From contig JAMJFZ010003163.1 of NCBI GenBank assembly GCA_026225945.1, positions 22,589,001 to 22,653,000 of the forward strand: a DNA stretch of 64,000 bases. The letters are read 5' to 3'. Below the pieces are notes generated by a model. The model saw only the letters and a program-made list of their open reading frames with translations, was not told where the DNA came from and did no database searches. Position numbers and translations under genes: made by a program. The stretch is from Cricetomys ansorgei. Lineage: Eukaryota > Chordata > Mammalia > Rodentia > Nesomyidae. Numbering within the stretch: the first letter of the stretch is position 1; each line of letters starts with the position of its first letter. Positions 63,945 to 64,000 of the stretch are shown piece by piece.

Positions 63945-64000
63945 CAAGAGAGGGTTTCTCTGTGTAGCCCTGGCTGTCTTGGTACTTGCTCTGTAGATCA
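63945..64000 (-). mobile_element. B1 SINE, cut by the window end
   Basis: 'agggtttctctgtgtagccc' and 'tggctgtcttggtacttgct' are the reverse B1 3' half. The rest lies outside the window. Confidence 0.93.

Overview
The window is non-coding mammalian DNA from a muroid rodent (mouse, rat, hamster, vole and deer-mouse group). The evidence is the repeat content: many tRNA- and 7SL-derived SINEs of the B1, B2/B3, B4 and ID families, which occur together only in that group, on a background of pan-mammalian fossils (MIR, L2, old L1, MLT1/MST-type LTRs, Tigger and Charlie DNA transposons) and many long (CA)n, (GA)n and (ATCT)n microsatellites. The ID copies are diverged and no young IAP or Lx-type element is evident. 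That argues mildly against rat or house mouse and for a cricetid, but species cannot be fixed by eye.

No protein-coding exon, functional RNA gene, CRISPR array or prokaryotic-style operon can be supported. Every open frame is short. The longest (about 160-210 codons) lie inside A-free GT-rich DNA (32651-33052) or the ATCT tract (61475-61800), where stop codons are rare by composition. The window is best read as a gene desert or a very large intron.

Layout. 1-2590: an ancient L1 broken by six SINE insertions, followed by an MLT1-type LTR. 3-6 kb: MaLR, MIR, L2 and a minus-strand L1 fossil. 7.1-8.2 kb, 12.4-13 kb, 19.4-21.2 kb, 23.5-23.9 kb, 27.9-28.2 kb, 29.7-30.5 kb, 35.6-36.3 kb, 41.6-42.4 kb, 43.3-44.5 kb, 57.9-58.6 kb and 62.4-62.8 kb: SINE-free, AT-rich islands with clusters of homeodomain-type cores (TAATTA, TAATCC), octamers (ATGCAAAT) and TGACAG motifs. 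These look like conserved non-coding enhancers, although conservation itself cannot be tested here. Between them lie repeat-dense tracts (9-12 kb, 13.9-18.9 kb, 31.5-34.3 kb, 45-51 kb, 53.8-57.6 kb).

The points most worth checking are a strong CTCF-type motif next to an inverted YY1-type pair (21695-21748), a CpG-rich enhancer-like island (41640-42370), two back-to-back perfect hairpins (28928-28973), several nested transposon insertions that give relative ages, and a 400-bp GT-rich tract. No undescribed multi-gene system was found. The plausible biology is long-range regulation of a developmental gene outside the window.
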